From Lepiota brunneoincarnata (lineage: Eukaryota > Basidiomycota > Agaricomycetes > Agaricales > Agaricaceae), in assembly GCA_023014365.1 (NCBI GenBank), contig JAEBUN010000008.1:310001-374000 (forward strand): DNA of 64,000 nt, given 5' to 3'. Numbering within the stretch: the first letter of the stretch is position 1; every line of letters starts with the position of its first letter. Below the pieces are notes generated by a model. That model was not told the DNA's origin. It saw only the letters and a program-made list of their open reading frames with translations, and did no database searches. The position numbers were made by a program, and so were the translations under genes. Shown here one piece after another: positions 58,729 to 64,000 of the stretch.

Positions 58729-59320
58729 GGGTGCGACCTGTGAAGACGATGAATAGGGCGGGCCTGGAGATGGAGGGAGGGAGGGGGTCGGAGGACGACA
58801 AGCGTCGATTCAGAAATCCGAGTCAAAGGTCTATGCATCAAACACCATAATCTCTGTTGGTCCCTGTTTGGCTGGTGGCGCGGTCACCTTTCGACCTGTT
58901 CGTCTTTCGCTCCTTGGTTTGCTTCACAAGTTGTACATAGGTAGGCCATGTGTGCACAGCGAACGAGCGAGCGAGCGCTCACAGACTACGTAGCTGTGGA
59001 CCCTTGTACAAAGTCAGCTCTAGATTAGGAAGTGGGTGTGGGATTAGAGAGTGTGATTGTACATGTCAATAATGGGTTTTCATTTCATCTTCCCAGCGTG
59101 AGCGGCAGCCATGTTCAGCCAGGGCACATACGGACGGAGAGAGCGGGCGCATGTCTACTCTGTGCACTGCTGCAACGTTTCACTCTCCTTCTGGGGGTCC
59201 GTCAACAGGAACGCCACGTCACTTTCACACGTGCGGCTTTACGGCCATGATATTTTGGCTTCATCACTCCGCTAAATTTCTTGCTCTCTACTTTACTCCA
59301 GAACGCCCGAGTCGTTCTCC
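58729..59320. promoter_or_regulatory. Bidirectional promoter region of SIP5 and SERCA
   Basis: About 590 bp between divergent starts. It has a short GAGC-type repeat at 58965-58977 and pyrimidine-rich stretches near 59180-59320. No specific factor site was assigned. Confidence 0.4.
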
Positions 59321-62875
<3,555 letters not shown>

Positions 62876-63377
62876 TACTGGTCTTCGTTACGTATTTGCT
62901 GTAATCCCTGCTTGAAAACCGTATACATGTATTTTCTAGACAAGCAGTAATATATACTACGCCAACTTTTGCAAGGGCCTCTACGATGGCTCGAATTCCC
63001 GACAATGTTGGGCGAGAGTCGGATAGACATCTTCCCTTGCACATTCAAATTTCAACTGACTTGGGGACAAAGGTCACGCAAATTGAATAGAGTGCTGAAA
63101 TTAGAACGAGACTAGAACCCGACGAGACGACCCTGTCATATGGAGCCAGTGGTTTATAAACTAGTCGTCTGAAATGACCTTCTCTTCAACTCATCCTTCC
63201 TTTCCTCACCACGTCACACTCTCGAGGTTAACAAAAGAAAAAAAAAAAACCCTAGACGCTGTTGCAGCTCTTTGTCGCTCTTTTGACTATTCCATTCCTT
63301 AACTGCTTTCCGAAGTACAAATCTATCCTTTTGTTGTCGCCTCTGTAGAAAACACGAGACGAGAGTGACACGTCAAG
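62876..63377. promoter_or_regulatory. SERCA 3' end and upstream region of the barwin-like gene
   Basis: About 500 bp. An A-rich run lies at about 63236-63249, and pyrimidine-rich sequence precedes the next start. No gene recognised. Confidence 0.4.
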
Positions 63378-64000
63378 ATGCGTGTATACATTTCCGCATT
63401 CTTGACCGTCTTCACGACGCTTGCGTTGTTGGAGGTGGTTGTTGCCACGAACCACGTGCGGGGAGGCCCTTCATGGAAGAAGCGGCATCTTGGACACGGT
63501 ACTGGGGGCCCTATCCTTCCTCCCTCCCCTGGTATTCCAAGAAGAGATGTTGATACTGCTGGTGCTGGTGCTAGTAGCGCGGTCCAGAAGGTTACTGGAC
63601 GCGAGTTTGAGTTGGAGAAAAGGTTTGGTGACGCCCGGTTCTCGTTCTATGATGCGGGGCTTGGGGCTTGTGGGAAGTATAACAAAGGGAGTGACTTTGT
63701 AAGTCTTTTTTTTTTTGTGATTTTGTGCACGTGTATGTGAGACCTAGAGTGCTGATTGTTGTATTGATATATAGATTGTCGCGTTGAATTCTGCGGTGTG
63801 TTGTAATCATGTTAATTCCCGGTAGGAATGTCACACTGATGATCCTTGGGCGTGCAGCAATTCGACACGGGAGGTTTCTGCTTCAAGAAGATTACCGTTA
63901 CAGTCGGTGGAAAAAGTACAGAAGCCACGATTGTTGATCGCGTACGCATACTGGAGTCGTTTTGAGATACCGACTTGCTAATGTGGCCTCGTTCTCGTTT
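63378..64000 (+). CDS. Secreted double-psi beta-barrel (barwin/RlpA-like) protein, partial
   Basis: Signal peptide MRVYISAFLTVFTTLALLEV and a Pro/Gly/Ala-rich pro-region with a KR pair (PRRDVD). Then the domain: ARFSFYDAGLGACGKYNKGS and DF, spliced to IVALNSA, spliced to QFDTGGFCFKKITVTVGGKS and TEATIVDR, cut by the window edge. The F-Y-x-x-G-L-G-A-C-G block and IVALN are typical of the small basidiomycete secreted DPBB proteins annotated as RlpA-like or riboflavin-aldehyde-forming-like. Catalytic function in these is unproven. The donor in the first intron is followed by a long T tract. The missing 3' part should hold the last strand and paired cysteines. Confidence 0.85.

Overview
The window looks like euchromatic DNA from a filamentous basidiomycete, most likely a mushroom-forming agaricomycete. 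The genes are compact, closely packed and rich in introns of mostly 35 to 100 nt with GTRNGT donors and short CTRAY-like branch signals. Deduced proteins include single-copy eukaryotic housekeeping factors plus fungal lineages such as F-box proteins, a secreted cupredoxin, a cutinase and a barwin-like secreted protein. Nothing is bacterial, and I see no rRNA, convincing tRNA, CRISPR array or intact transposon. All gene models were spliced by eye from conserved protein blocks and splice-site phase, so exon edges are approximate unless stated.

Layout. 0.7-7.4 kb: L-serine/threonine dehydratase (+), PET100 (-), an unidentified multi-pass membrane protein (+), DNA polymerase delta small subunit POLD2 (+), ESCRT-II subunit SNF8/VPS22 (-). 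8.6-20.4 kb: SPC24 (-), secreted GPI-type cupredoxin (+), F-box protein (-), HID1 (+), RAD57 (+), an unidentified membrane protein (-), ATG8 (-). 21-27.8 kb: GH63 glucosidase I (+), PAP2 lipid phosphatase (+), single-exon F-box protein (+). 27.8-30.2 kb has no recognised gene. 30.2-42.2 kb: CAF-1 large subunit (-) head to head with RFC2 (+), ribosome-associated Hsp70 SSB (-) head to head with mitochondrial uS2 (+), TRP2 (-) head to head with SHQ1 (+). 42.2-47.5 kb is gene-poor and holds a cutinase. 47.5-54 kb: an SLC35F6-like transporter (-) head to head with an arrestin-like protein (+), then CBP4 (+). 54-56.7 kb has no recognised gene. 56.7-64 kb: SIP5-like RING protein (-), SERCA-type calcium ATPase (+), and a barwin-like secreted protein cut by the right edge.

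Functional threads: genome duplication and repair (POLD2, RFC2, CAF-1, RAD57), chromosome segregation (SPC24), mitochondrial biogenesis (PET100, CBP4, mitochondrial uS2), endomembrane traffic and ER function (SNF8, HID1, ATG8, glucosidase I, SERCA), translation and RNP assembly (SSB, SHQ1).

The most unusual observation is a set of apparent +1 frame breaks inside conserved genes. Six are well fixed by conserved flanking residues: SNF8, glucosidase I (twice), RFC2, mitochondrial uS2 and SERCA. Three are less certain: HID1, the PAP2 phosphatase and the transporter. In SNF8, glucosidase I (second site) and RFC2 the zero frame runs straight into UGA, and reading on in +1 gives the Asp expected by the family. 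The cautious explanation is uncorrected single-base insertions in the assembly; the alternative is +1 recoding at NNC-UGA as in antizyme mRNAs. A second oddity is CBP4, a small protein spread over about 1.7 kb by long introns, two of which are almost free of the dinucleotide AG.
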